Shown: positions 18,077 through 26,945, counted from the stretch's first letter. The stretch is DNA of 64,000 nt from Sphingobium sp. DEHP117 (GCF_030867385.1 NZ_JAPFBJ010000002.1:721001-785000); one strand, 5' to 3'. The notes: generated by a model from the sequence alone, not told the origin. Program-made: numbers and translations.

Positions 18077-18562
18077 TTACCCGCCAAGATATGTGGTCAG
18101 TTCGCCTTTTGTGACGCTCTTGCTCTTGTCAGCGTCGGCGGTAGTGAACGCGGCTGTCGCCCATGCACTCAGCTCGTCGCTGGTCGCGGTCTTGCCGGTG
18201 GCCTGAAGCTCTTTGCTCTTGAGGTCCAGCACCCATTTTGAAAACTCGGCTTTGTCGAGCTGGCCCGATTTGTCCGCGTCGTAGGTTGGGAATTCCTGGT
18301 CAACCACGGCTGCGACCTGAGCGCCGGTGGCTTGAGTGCCGCCGGCTGCGGCGCTTCCCGATGCGCTACCATTGGAAGTGGTTCCGGAAGATGTCGTTCC
18401 GGTCGAGGTAGTCCCGGCAGGTCCAGTGGAAGGCATCGTGCTGCCCGACGTGCTGCCCGGTGTGGTTTGCGTAGGGCCAGAAACCGGGTCGGTCGCCGTT
18501 TGCGCCATCAGCGTCGCCGGGGCCGCCAGCGCTACACCGGCCATAAGTAAACGAATCATCAT
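18077..18562 (-). CDS. Secreted EF-hand protein with Ser/Thr/Gly-rich linker
   Basis: 161 residues. A signal peptide (about 1-20, ending LMAQ) is followed by a low-complexity Thr/Ser/Gly/Pro stretch (about 22-75), then two EF-hand calcium loops: DADKSGQLDKAEF and DADKSKSVTKGEL. It is likely a periplasmic or extracellular calcium binder. AAGGAG precedes two adjacent ATGs, so the start could be 3 nt later. It converges on radC and diverges from purB. No assigned function; similar small EF-hand proteins are common in sphingomonads. Confidence 0.85.
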   Translation of the reverse strand: MMIRLLMAGVALAAPATLMAQTATDPVSGPTQTTPGSTSGSTMPSTGPAGTTSTGTTSSGTTSNGSASGSAAAGGTQATGAQVAAVVDQEFPTYDADKSGQLDKAEFSKWVLDLKSKELQATGKTATSDELSAWATAAFTTADADKSKSVTKGELTTYLGG

Positions 18563-18799
18563 ATTGCTCCTTCGGAATATCTTTTCGTACCACCCGCCCC
18601 TGCCTCAAAATGGCTGTATCGACCCCGAGTTCAACCCACGATTATCGCCGCTCCGCCGCTCACCCGCCCCAACGCGTCGGTCCGCCGCGCCGCCGTGCGA
18701 TATTTGCGACACCGCGTGTCCAGGGCATGCCATTGCCGCGCGCCCTGCATGCTGCTAGGCGGCCGGTCGTTCCGAACAGCATTTGAAGAAGAGTCGACC

Positions 18800-20113
18800 A
18801 TGGTCCCACGCTATGCCCGCCCTGCAATGTCTGCCATCTGGGAGGCGGAAAACCGCTTTCGGATATGGTTCGAGATCGAGGCGCATGCCACTGAGGCTTT
18901 GGCCGAATTGGGCGTGGTGCCCAAATCCGCCGCCAAGGCATTGTGGGACTGGTGGGCGACGAATCCGGCGATTGATGTTGCCGCGATTGACGCGATTGAG
19001 GCGGTCACCAAGCATGATGTGATCGCGTTTCTCACCTGGGTGGCCGAGCAGGTGGGCGAGGAAGCGCGCTTTATGCACCAGGGCATGACCAGCTCCGACG
19101 TGCTCGACACTTGCCTTGCTGTGCAACTTGCGCAGGCGAGCGATCTGCTGCTTGCTGACATCGATGCGCTGCTCGAAGCCATCAAGCGCCGCGCTTACGA
19201 GCACAAGATGACGCCGACCATCGGTCGCAGCCACGGCATTCATGCAGAGCCAGTGACCTTCGGTCTCAAACTGGCGGAGGCTTATGCCGAGTTTTCCCGC
19301 TGCAAGGCGCGGCTGCAGGCCGCCCGGGCGGACATCGCCACCTGCGCGATATCGGGCGCTGTCGGTACCTTTGCCAATATCGACCCGCGCGTAGAGGCGC
19401 ATGTCGCGGCGAAGCTTGGCCTCGTTGTCGAACCCGTCTCAACCCAGGTGATCCCGCGTGACCGGCACGCAATGTTCTTCGCGACGCTCGGCGTGATCGC
19501 CTCTTCAATCGAACGGCTCGCGGTCGAGGTGCGGCATTTGCAGCGTACCGAGGTGCTGGAGGCGGAGGAATATTTCTCGCCCGGCCAGAAGGGCAGCTCG
19601 GCCATGCCGCACAAGCGCAACCCGGTGCTGACCGAAAACCTAACCGGCCTCGCGCGCATGGTGCGCAGCGCCGTGGTGCCCTCGATGGAGAATGTCGCGC
19701 TTTGGCACGAGCGAGATATTTCGCACAGTTCGGTCGAGCGGTTCATCGGGCCGGATGCCACCATCACGCTCGATTTCGCGCTGACGCGCCTCACCGGCGT
19801 GATCGACAAGCTGCTCGTCTATCCAGAGCGGATGATGAAGAACCTCGACCGCATGGGCGGCCTCGTCCATTCGCAGCGCGTGCTGCTGGCTCTGACACAA
19901 GCGGGGGTTTCGCGCGAGGACTCTTACCGATATGTCCAGCGCAACGCGATGAAGGTGTGGGAGTCGGACGGGCAGCTGTCGCTGATGGAACTGCTGAAGG
20001 CTGATCCCGAAGTCGCTGCCGCGCTTTCTGCACAGGAGATCGAGGACAAGTTCAACCTCGATTATCACTACCGCCAGGTCGACACCATCTTCGCCCGCGT
20101 GTTCGGAGAGTGA
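18800..20113 (+). CDS. purB: Adenylosuccinate lyase
   Basis: 437-residue fumarase/aspartase-superfamily enzyme catalysing two steps of purine synthesis (SAICAR to AICAR; adenylosuccinate to AMP). Seen: MVPRYARPAMSAIWEAENRF N-terminus, MTSSDVLDTCLAVQL, IGRSHGIHAEPVTFGLK (catalytic His), and the superfamily signature GSSAMPHKRNPVLTENL (mobile loop Ser). The ATG at 18800 has GAAGAAG upstream and matches the family start; the frame is open upstream but that part is not protein-like. Confidence 0.95.
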   Translation: MVPRYARPAMSAIWEAENRFRIWFEIEAHATEALAELGVVPKSAAKALWDWWATNPAIDVAAIDAIEAVTKHDVIAFLTWVAEQVGEEARFMHQGMTSSDVLDTCLAVQLAQASDLLLADIDALLEAIKRRAYEHKMTPTIGRSHGIHAEPVTFGLKLAEAYAEFSRCKARLQAARADIATCAISGAVGTFANIDPRVEAHVAAKLGLVVEPVSTQVIPRDRHAMFFATLGVIASSIERLAVEVRHLQRTEVLEAEEYFSPGQKGSSAMPHKRNPVLTENLTGLARMVRSAVVPSMENVALWHERDISHSSVERFIGPDATITLDFALTRLTGVIDKLLVYPERMMKNLDRMGGLVHSQRVLLALTQAGVSREDSYRYVQRNAMKVWESDGQLSLMELLKADPEVAAALSAQEIEDKFNLDYHYRQVDTIFARVFGE

Positions 20114-20119
20114 TGGCGG

Positions 20120-21589
20120 TTAGGCTGCCTTCCGCCCGCTGAAGCCGCGCTTCCACATCCCTTGCTCGCCCGCCGGACGGAGCTTTTCGCGCCGCTCAAG
20201 CAGGAACCTGTCGACCAGCTGCTTCAGCGTGTTCGCCTGGTTGGTGAGTGCGCGGGAGGCGGCGTTGGATTCCTCGACCATCGCGGCATTCTGCTGGGTT
20301 GTAACGTCCATTTCAGCGACTGAGCGGCTGACGCGCTTGAGGCTGTCTGCCTGCCTGTCGGCAAATTCGGCAATCTCCTGCGCCTGCGTGGTGGCTTCGC
20401 GTACCTGCTGGATGATCTGTTCCAGCGCCTTGCCGGTCTGTCCGACGAGTTCGACGCCCTCGTGCACGTCGGTACCGGATTTGGCGATGAGCTGCTTGAT
20501 GTTCTTCGCCGACTCGGTGGTGCGGTGCGCCAGTGCGCGTACTTCGCTCGCTACCACGGCAAAGCCCTTGCCCGCTTCCCCGGCACGCGCCGCCTCCACA
20601 CCCGCATTGAGGGCGAGGAGATTGGTCTGGAAGGCTATGCCTTCGATGACCTCGGTAATCTGCGCAATTTCCTCAGACGAACTCTTGATCTTGTCCATCG
20701 CGGTTACCGCGCTCTCCACGATCTCACCGCCCTTGCAGGCCTCGGTGTTGGCATTCGCCACGCTGTGATTCACCTGCTTGGCATTGGCGGCGCAGGTGAT
20801 CATGCCTTCGGTGATTTCCTTCATGACATCCGTTGTGCTGGCGAGCGCGGAGGATTGCTGCTCGGTGCGCATGGCAAGGTCGTTCGCCGCCGCGCTGATC
20901 TGCCCGGAGCCGGTGTTGATATTATCGGCTGTGTCGGCGATCTGCTCGATGATGTCGCTGATCCTGCGGCGCATCGATTGGAAGTCTTCAGCCAGGGTAG
21001 TATAGCCTGCGGGCAAGTCGTTCAGCTGGGCACGCAGATCGCAGTCCGCGACCTTGGCGAGCGCGTCGCCGACAGACGCCAGTACCATATTGCGATCGCG
21101 CTGCTCGGCTGCAGAATAGGCTGAAAGGGCCGCCTCCATGTCAAGCATCGCGGTCTTGACCAGCGTGCCGATCATGGCGCCCACCTCCCGCCCGTTGAGG
21201 CGCTTGTGGATGCCGCCGGAAAGGGCAGCGCCAATGATCTCTTCGAGAACCAGCGCGTAGCCGCCGATGTAATAGGAAGGCGCAAGGCCCACCCGGGCAT
21301 GAACCTCGCCGATATTGGCTGACCGCGCCTTGGCTGCCGAGTCGAACTCGCCCGAAAAGAGCTGAACCCAGTGGTGGTACTGGGCGCTTGCCGCGCGGTC
21401 TCGGATCTCCTTGTTGGGCATCAGCGATGCCGTGACAGGGTGACTGCCAATGCGCGTATATAACTTGTTCAGCGCCTTATCCGCCGCACGCTCGACAAGA
21501 GACCTGATCTTCGGGAACACTTTGTAATTCTGCTCCGTAAGGTCCACGAAGGCATGGTCTTGGCTGTTTGCGTTGTAGTTCGCGGGCAT
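20120..21589 (-). CDS. Globin-coupled-sensor methyl-accepting chemotaxis protein (HemAT-like)
   Basis: 489-residue soluble chemoreceptor without membrane segments. Residues about 10-170 form a protoglobin sensor: GEVHARVGLAPSYYIGGYAL carries the likely proximal haem ligand His97. After a linker (about 175-235) comes the MCP signalling domain, with hairpin tip FQTNLLALNAGVEAARAGEAG around residue 325. Such proteins sense O2 through haem and signal to CheA. It converges with purB (7 nt apart) and is divergent from a second MCP. No che genes lie in the window, so its signalling partners are elsewhere. Confidence 0.9.
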   Translation of the reverse strand: MPANYNANSQDHAFVDLTEQNYKVFPKIRSLVERAADKALNKLYTRIGSHPVTASLMPNKEIRDRAASAQYHHWVQLFSGEFDSAAKARSANIGEVHARVGLAPSYYIGGYALVLEEIIGAALSGGIHKRLNGREVGAMIGTLVKTAMLDMEAALSAYSAAEQRDRNMVLASVGDALAKVADCDLRAQLNDLPAGYTTLAEDFQSMRRRISDIIEQIADTADNINTGSGQISAAANDLAMRTEQQSSALASTTDVMKEITEGMITCAANAKQVNHSVANANTEACKGGEIVESAVTAMDKIKSSSEEIAQITEVIEGIAFQTNLLALNAGVEAARAGEAGKGFAVVASEVRALAHRTTESAKNIKQLIAKSGTDVHEGVELVGQTGKALEQIIQQVREATTQAQEIAEFADRQADSLKRVSRSVAEMDVTTQQNAAMVEESNAASRALTNQANTLKQLVDRFLLERREKLRPAGEQGMWKRGFSGRKAA

Positions 21590-21787
21590 GACTCTCTCTC
21601 CTCAGAACAAGGATGGATGGCTTGGCGTTCTTGATGTGGGCGAGCGAAATTTAGACCCCAACGTCATTTCGCTCTTTGACCCTTATCCCTAATCGGCATT
21701 GGTTGACGGATCATTAATATCGTTTGTTTTCATAGGGTAGCATGCTTCCCTCACCGCCTCTGTTGCACCAGCCGCAGTCCGGATTGC

Positions 21788-21810
21788 GCCTCATCTATAG
21801 TGTATGAGGC
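21788..21810. repeat. 7-bp inverted repeat in chemoreceptor intergenic region
   Basis: gcctcat (21788-21794) and atgaggc (21804-21810) are exact complements around a 9-nt AT-rich centre. It could be an operator or a small hairpin upstream of the HAMP-type MCP. Too short to be certain. Confidence 0.4.
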
Positions 21811-21832
21811 GATCAGGCTCCTACTTTGGATG

Positions 21833-21878
21833 AGACCATGATCGTTTCAGGCGACTCAGCCTGAAACGATCATGGTCT
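21833..21878. repeat. 20-bp perfect inverted repeat upstream of the HAMP chemoreceptor
   Basis: Arms 21833-21852 and 21859-21878 are perfectly complementary over 20 bp with a 6-nt loop (gactca). No T-run follows, so it is not a simple intrinsic terminator. It lies about 100 bp upstream of the MCP start. Either a dispersed palindromic element or a regulatory structure. Confidence 0.8.
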
Positions 21879-21976
21879 AGTGACCGCTTTCCCATGGTTT
21901 CGGGCGCAGTTACCAAATATCAAGGCTTAGCTGATAGGAACCCCCTCCAAAGAGGTTCTTGTAAAGGATATAAGCC

Positions 21977-23848
21977 GTGCCCAAGGGTATAACCATATCA
22001 GCGAAAATGCTGTTCGCATTCGTGGCGCTTCTGGCGCTCGTTGCGGCCATCGGCGGTTTCGCGATGATGAAAATAGGCGAGGTGAACAAGCTCTCCGCTG
22101 AAATGCGGTCCAATACGCTGCCTGCCACGCAGCTGATTGGCGACATTCACGCCTACACCTCGCAATATCGCATTCAGCAAAGCGGCATTGTTACCGCGCC
22201 GACGCCGGAATCCAAGGCAAAGGCGGAAAAGATGATCCGCAATGCCAGCAACGCGATCTCGGGCATGATGGACGATTATGAGAAGCTGCTCACCACCAAG
22301 GAGCAGAAGGACCTCTTCGCCACGCTGAAGACCAATTGGGCGCAATATCAACAGCAGACCGACCAGCTGATCGCACTGGCACAGGCCAATGACCCGGCTG
22401 CCGCGATGATGTTTGAAGGCGAGTCGCTCGACATGTTCTACACCGTCGAGGATTCGATCCTGCAGCTCATCGACAATAGTCAAAAAAGCGGTCAGGCCAT
22501 CAGCGCCAAGAGTGAGAGCATTTATGCCGAATCCCGCAGAACTCTGATCGGGGCTATCGGTCTGGGCCTCGTCGTTACGCTGTTGCTGTCGGCCATATTG
22601 ATGCAGACGATCGCCAAGCCGATCAAGAAAATGGCTGGCTCCGTCGGCCTACTGGTGGAAGGCGATCTCTCGGTAGAGATTCCCGGCATGAAGCGCAGTG
22701 ACGAGCTGGGAAGCCTCGCCCGCGCTCTGGACAGCTTCAAGGATCTGTTCGAGGCCGACAAGCGCCGTGCCGAAGCCGAAGCAATCCGCGCCCGCGAAAC
22801 GGAAGAGACGATCAACGCCATCGGCGCGGGACTCTCTGCTCTTGCCAAGGGCCAGCTCACCCATCGCGTGGACGAGAACGCCAATGGTCCGCTCGCCAAG
22901 CTCTACAACGACTATAACGACGCCCTGTCGCATCTTCAGGATGCGATGATGCAGATCGTCGATGGCTGCAACACGATCAAGAATGGCACCAACGAGATCG
23001 CGCAGGCATCGTCCGATCTGTCGCTGCGTACCGAGCGTCAGGCCGAGTCGCTGGCGCACACCTCGAAGACTCTGGGCGAGTTCACCGGCTCGGTGAAGGT
23101 CGCGGCGGACAATGCCCGCCAGACCAGCAGCCGCCTTGCCGTCGCCCGCGAATCGGCGGAAAAGGTCGATGAAACCGCCAAGCGCGCTGCCGTTGCCATG
23201 CGCAACATCCAGGCATCGTCGAAGGAAATGAACGAGATCATCTCGACCATCGACGGCTTGGCGTTCCAGACCAACCTGCTCGCGCTCAATGCGGGCGTGG
23301 AAGCGGCTCGTGCCGGGGCGTCGGGCGCTGGCTTCGCGGTCGTCGCGACCGAGGTGCGGCACCTGGCTCAGCGGTCCGCCGAGGCGGCGAACTCGATCCG
23401 CCAGCTTGTCGCCACCTCCAGCTCGCAGATTACCGAGGGCGTGTCGCTGGTGGAAAACAGCGGTGAGGCGCTCCGCCAGATCGTGACGGAAGTGACCGAG
23501 GTTTCAGACCTCATGGACGAGATTGCGGCAGCTGCGGCGCATCAGGCGAGCGGCCTTGCGGAAATCTCCGACATGGTCACCGCCATGGATACCGCCACAC
23601 AGCAGAACGCGGCGATGGTGGAGGAGAGCACCGCCAGCTCGCGCAATCTCAATGATGAGACCGAGCGCCTGTTCGAGCAGCTTTCGTTCTTCGAGCTGGG
23701 CCGTTCGGCCGGGTATACCGGTGGTCTGGGGGTTTCCGCGCCATCCTATGAAGAACGCGGCCCAAGCCCGCGCAAGGTGGCGTCCGCGCCTGCCAGCCAT
23801 GGCAATCTCGCGCTGAGCATGGACGAGGACGACTGGGCCGAATTTTAA
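21977..23848 (+). CDS. Transmembrane methyl-accepting chemotaxis protein with HAMP domain
   Basis: 623 residues, GTG start with AAAGGA eight nt upstream. TM1 at about 11-31, a four-helix-type periplasmic sensor (about 32-188; contains MMDDYEKLLTTKEQKDLFAT), TM2 at about 190-212, HAMP at about 213-265, a second HAMP-like segment (about 285-335), then the cytoplasmic signalling hairpin with tip GLAFQTNLLALNAGVEAARA. The C-terminus ends DDWAEF, resembling the Trp-centred tethering pentapeptide that recruits CheR/CheB to some receptors. Ligand unknown. A clear terminator follows. Confidence 0.92.
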   Translation: MPKGITISAKMLFAFVALLALVAAIGGFAMMKIGEVNKLSAEMRSNTLPATQLIGDIHAYTSQYRIQQSGIVTAPTPESKAKAEKMIRNASNAISGMMDDYEKLLTTKEQKDLFATLKTNWAQYQQQTDQLIALAQANDPAAAMMFEGESLDMFYTVEDSILQLIDNSQKSGQAISAKSESIYAESRRTLIGAIGLGLVVTLLLSAILMQTIAKPIKKMAGSVGLLVEGDLSVEIPGMKRSDELGSLARALDSFKDLFEADKRRAEAEAIRARETEETINAIGAGLSALAKGQLTHRVDENANGPLAKLYNDYNDALSHLQDAMMQIVDGCNTIKNGTNEIAQASSDLSLRTERQAESLAHTSKTLGEFTGSVKVAADNARQTSSRLAVARESAEKVDETAKRAAVAMRNIQASSKEMNEIISTIDGLAFQTNLLALNAGVEAARAGASGAGFAVVATEVRHLAQRSAEAANSIRQLVATSSSQITEGVSLVENSGEALRQIVTEVTEVSDLMDEIAAAAAHQASGLAEISDMVTAMDTATQQNAAMVEESTASSRNLNDETERLFEQLSFFELGRSAGYTGGLGVSAPSYEERGPSPRKVASAPASHGNLALSMDEDDWAEF

Positions 23849-23883
23849 CCCGTCGGCGATAGCCGTCACGATACGCCTCTTTG

Positions 23884-23924
23884 AACGGCTCGGCCTCCTT
23901 ACGGAAGCCGGGCTGTTCTTTTTT
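23884..23924 (+). terminator. Rho-independent terminator after the HAMP chemoreceptor
   Basis: Arms 23884-23894 and 23907-23917 pair over 11 bp (two G-U pairs) around a 12-nt loop and are followed by six Ts (23919-23924). It sits 36 nt past the MCP stop codon. Confidence 0.85.
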
Positions 23925-24088
23925 GCGAGCCGTGAACCGTCAGCCCGGACAGCTGGAGTAACGGAGATATTACAAGGGTTAACGCCAATTTTACCATGCC
24001 CGTAAAGCGCATTTTATTGGCCTGGGCCTATACGGAAGTCACCGGTTCAATCTTCATGAAAAATGAAGCTCAGGAAGGAATACGCATA

Positions 24089-24436
24089 ATGTTCAAGAAA
24101 TACGCAGGCAAAGTCATGGTCGCAGCCATTGTCGCCGCAGTCGCCACCCCCGCTTTTGCTCAGCCCGCCGCCTGGCAGCAGGCCGTTGCGCGCGCCATCG
24201 CTTCCAAGCAGACCTACCCCCGCGCGGCGCAAATGCGCGGCGACGAGGGCACCGTGAAGGTGAAGGTCTATGTCAGCGCCACCGGCGCCGTTGAGAAGAC
24301 CGAGCTTGTCGCACCCTCGGGCTCGTCCGTGCTGGATCGCGAAGCCCTGGCGCTGCCGACCAAGGTCGGCACCCTTCCGGCCCCTCCGGGTGGCGCGGCC
24401 GCAGTTGTCCTGCCGCTGACCTACAAGCTGATGTAA
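24089..24436 (+). CDS. Stand-alone periplasmic TonB C-terminal-domain protein
   Basis: 115 residues. Signal peptide (MFKKYAGKVMVAAIVAAVAT, cleavage near AFAQP) followed by a short TonB-C-like domain: YPRAAQMRGDEGTVKVKVYV, SATGAVEKTELVAPSGSSVL, then DREALALPTKVGTLPAPP. Normal TonB has an uncleaved membrane anchor and a proline-rich spacer; both are absent, so it is unlikely to transduce energy itself. The ATG at 24089 has AAGGAA nine nt upstream. It has its own terminator, so it is a single-gene unit. Function unknown. Confidence 0.85.
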   Translation: MFKKYAGKVMVAAIVAAVATPAFAQPAAWQQAVARAIASKQTYPRAAQMRGDEGTVKVKVYVSATGAVEKTELVAPSGSSVLDREALALPTKVGTLPAPPGGAAAVVLPLTYKLM

Positions 24437-24468
24437 TATCGACACAGGTCGAATTTCATAGCTGGCTT

Positions 24469-24528
24469 CGGCCCGCCCTTTCCTCCCGCCGGCAACCGGT
24501 CATGGCGGAGGAAGCGGCGGGCCGTTTT
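24469..24528 (+). terminator. Rho-independent terminator after the TonB-like gene
   Basis: Outer arms 24469-24477 and 24516-24524 form a 9-bp GC stem, extended inward by further pairing after a 2-nt mismatch (ttcctcccgcc with ggcggaggaa), and are followed by TTTT at 24525-24528 and a second TTTT shortly after. Confidence 0.85.
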
Positions 24529-24636
24529 ATTTTCCCTCAGTCCTAACATCTGTCCAGCGTCGCCGTGTCATCCGGCTCTGGCAAAGCGCGCAGAATGCGC
24601 CTAAGCTCTTGCCGCAGTTGCGCATGAGGATATGGC

Positions 24637-24981
24637 ATGCAGATGCTGAGAACCATTTTCTGGGTAGTGGTAGCCGTGGCGCTCGCGCTGTTCACTAAGG
24701 CGAACTGGGAGGCGGCAGCGCCGATCATTCCTGGCCGTGTCGCGGTAAAGCTGTGGGGCGATGCGGTGATGGAGGCGAGGCTACCGATCCTGATCCTGTT
24801 CGCTTTTCTGCTGGGATTGGTGCCGACTTGGGCGTGGGGCAGCGCGGTCAAATGGCGCTTGCGGCGTCGGCTTGCCAGCGCGGAGCGGGCGCTCGAGAGC
24901 ATCACCACGCAGCAGCGCGCCACCGATCCAGCCATGCCCGGCGCCCCTGCTTCCCTCGCCCCTTCATCGGAACAGCCATGA
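24637..24981 (+). CDS. LapA-like (DUF1049) inner-membrane protein
   Basis: 114 residues with two hydrophobic segments (LRTIFWVVVAVALALFTKAN and LPILILFAFLLGLVPTWAWG) followed by a basic/coiled tail (KWRLRRRLASAERALES) and a Pro/Ala/Ser-rich end. The layout matches LapA/YciS-type envelope proteins, which commonly sit just before pyrF. The stop overlaps the pyrF start (ATGA), indicating coupled translation. Confidence 0.8.
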   Translation: MQMLRTIFWVVVAVALALFTKANWEAAAPIIPGRVAVKLWGDAVMEARLPILILFAFLLGLVPTWAWGSAVKWRLRRRLASAERALESITTQQRATDPAMPGAPASLAPSSEQP

Positions 24982-25652
24982 CCAGCCCGATCTACGTTGC
25001 TATCGACACGCCAGACCTCGCCCGAGCGCAAAATCTCGCAAAGAGCGTCCACAGGCATGTCGGCGGCATCAAGCTCGGCCTCGAATTCTTCTGCGCCAAC
25101 GGGCATCATGGCGTGCACGAAATGGCGAAGATCGGCCTGCCCATCTTCCTCGACCTCAAGCTGCACGACATCCCCAACACTGTGGCGAAGGCCGTGCAGG
25201 CACTGCACGTGTTGGAGCCAGCAATTCTGACCGTCCACGCCGCCGGAGGGCGGGCGATGCTGGAAGACGCCAAGGCGGCGGCCGGGGTTCATACCAAGGT
25301 GGTGGCGGTGACGGTGCTTACCAGCCTTGATGCCAGCGACCTCAACGAGATCGGCGTTGCCCGCAACGCCGCCGCGCAGGTGGAGCGTTTGGCTGACCTC
25401 GCGCAGGACGCTGGGCTGGATGGTATCGTCTGTTCGGGCGAGGAGGTTGGCCTGATTCGCAAACGCTGGCCCGGCGGTTTCTTTGTCGTGCCCGGGGTCC
25501 GCCCGGCCGGAGGCGCGATGGGCGACCAGAAGCGGGCCGTCACGCCGCGCGCGGCCATTGATGCGGGCGCATCGATCATCGTCGTCGGGCGGCCAATATC
25601 TCAGGCCAAGGATCCGGACATGGCAGCGCGGGAGATCGAGGCCACCTTGTGA
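24978..25652 (+). CDS. pyrF: Orotidine 5'-phosphate decarboxylase
   Basis: 224-residue TIM-barrel enzyme of the last UMP step. The catalytic Asp-Lys-Asp segment is FLDLKLHDIPNTV; GVRPAGGAMGDQKRAVTP and GASIIVVGRPI are the phosphate-binding loops. The ATG at 24978 overlaps the upstream stop by 4 nt and gives the standard MTSPIYVAIDTPD start; the frame is open further upstream only because of GC bias. It is followed by a GNAT gene with another 4-nt overlap. Confidence 0.95.
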   Translation: MTSPIYVAIDTPDLARAQNLAKSVHRHVGGIKLGLEFFCANGHHGVHEMAKIGLPIFLDLKLHDIPNTVAKAVQALHVLEPAILTVHAAGGRAMLEDAKAAAGVHTKVVAVTVLTSLDASDLNEIGVARNAAAQVERLADLAQDAGLDGIVCSGEEVGLIRKRWPGGFFVVPGVRPAGGAMGDQKRAVTPRAAIDAGASIIVVGRPISQAKDPDMAAREIEATL

Positions 25653-26173
25653 GCAGGACGACAGTCGCGGTCCGCCCTGCCGAGCATGCAGATATCTCTG
25701 CGCTCCACGCCGTGATCCAGCGCGCCTATCGCGGAGACAGCGCCCGCACAGGCTGGACGCACGAGGCGGATCTGCTCGACGATGAACGGATTACGCAGGC
25801 AGCACTGGTAGCAATTGTCGAGGATCCAACCTCACTGCTGCTTATCGCGGAGCGAGACGGCGCAATAATCGGCTCCGTGCAGTTGACAGACAAGGGCGCG
25901 GGCGAAGTCTATCTTGGCCTGTTCTGTATCGATCCCGCCATGCAGCGGGGAGGGCGGGGCCGCGCGCTGCTTGCCGCTGCGGAGAATATGGCGCGCCGCC
26001 GCCTTGGCGCGAAGACGATGACAATGACGGTGATCGACTGTCGTCCCGAGCTGATCGCCTATTATATCCGCCGCGGCTATCGCGAGGCGGCGTGGGGTCT
26101 CGATTTCATAGTGCCGCACGACCCTCCACTGTTCATGACACGCCTGGAAAAAACTCTAGGCGCTTTCCCTTGA
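25649..26173 (+). CDS. GNAT-family N-acetyltransferase
   Basis: 174 residues, GTG start overlapping the pyrF stop (GTGA). The acetyl-CoA fold is clear: AEHADISALHAVIQRAYRGD, LLIAERDGAIIGSVQL, LGLFCIDPAMQRGGRGRALL (the R/Q-x-x-G-x-G/A pyrophosphate loop), and ELIAYYIRRGYREAAW near the end. The acceptor substrate cannot be inferred. Its position within a pyrimidine/tryptophan operon looks incidental but is tight. Confidence 0.88.
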   Translation: MSRTTVAVRPAEHADISALHAVIQRAYRGDSARTGWTHEADLLDDERITQAALVAIVEDPTSLLLIAERDGAIIGSVQLTDKGAGEVYLGLFCIDPAMQRGGRGRALLAAAENMARRRLGAKTMTMTVIDCRPELIAYYIRRGYREAAWGLDFIVPHDPPLFMTRLEKTLGAFP

Positions 26174-26201
26174 GCAGCTAGGCCGGTAAACCGCGCCGAT
26201 C

Positions 26202-26846
26202 ATGCCCCGAATCGCCATCAAGATCTGCGGCCTATCGACGCCGGAAACGCTCGATGCGGCACTGAAGGCGGGCGCGAGTCATGTCGGTTTCGTCCATTTC
26301 TCCAAAAGCCCGCGTCATGTGGAAGCCGAACGACTGGCGCAAATTGCCGCGCGCGTGCCGGATCATGTGATGAAGGTGGGCGTCGTTGTGAACCCGGACG
26401 ACGCCCTTGTAGACCAGCTGATACAGGCCGGTCGGCTTGATGCGCTTCAGCTCCATGGGCACGAACCGCCCCAGCGGCTCGCCGCCATCCGATCGCGCTT
26501 CCCCGCGCTGAAGCTGTGGAAGGCTATCCCGGTAAAGACCGCATCCGATATCGCCAGCGCCGCCTCCTATGCGCAGCTGGCGGACCTTATCCTGTTTGAT
26601 GCCAAGACTCCTGATCATGCAGACCTGCCAGGCGGCATGGGCCTGCGCTTCGACTGGAACCTGCTCTCCGGCTATCGCGCGCCTGGCCCCTGGGGGCTTT
26701 CGGGAGGGCTTGACCCCGCGAATGTGGCGGAAGCCATCCGCATCACCCGCGCGCCGCTTGTCGATGTTTCCTCTGGCGTGGAAAGCGCACCGGGCATCAA
26801 GGATGTGGACAAAATCGCCGCCTTCTGCAAAGCGGCTGTGTCATGA
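26202..26846 (+). CDS. trpF: Phosphoribosylanthranilate isomerase
   Basis: 214-residue TIM barrel catalysing the Amadori rearrangement of PRA to CdRP in tryptophan synthesis. Catalytic Cys in IKICGLSTPE and Asp in LILFDAKTPD; GGMGLRFDWNLL and GLSGGLDPANVAEAI are the phosphate-binding loops. It is 99 nt ahead of trpB and on the same strand, so trpF-trpB-trpA are probably one unit. Confidence 0.95.
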   Translation: MPRIAIKICGLSTPETLDAALKAGASHVGFVHFSKSPRHVEAERLAQIAARVPDHVMKVGVVVNPDDALVDQLIQAGRLDALQLHGHEPPQRLAAIRSRFPALKLWKAIPVKTASDIASAASYAQLADLILFDAKTPDHADLPGGMGLRFDWNLLSGYRAPGPWGLSGGLDPANVAEAIRITRAPLVDVSSGVESAPGIKDVDKIAAFCKAAVS

Positions 26847-26945
26847 CAACGGACGTATCAGGATTCCTGCCGACACGATGGCGTTGATCGCTCTCCCACC
26901 CGGATCGAAGCGACTGCCCCACCGTGCCATAAAACGAGTATTGCC

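Larger units (their letters stand above)
21590..21976. other. Intergenic region between divergent chemoreceptor genes
   Basis: 387 bp without a credible gene. It is AT-richer than its flanks and must contain promoters for both chemoreceptors. It also holds two inverted repeats (21788-21810 and 21833-21878). I found no convincing FNR-type box here and cannot place sigma boxes reliably. Confidence 0.6.
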
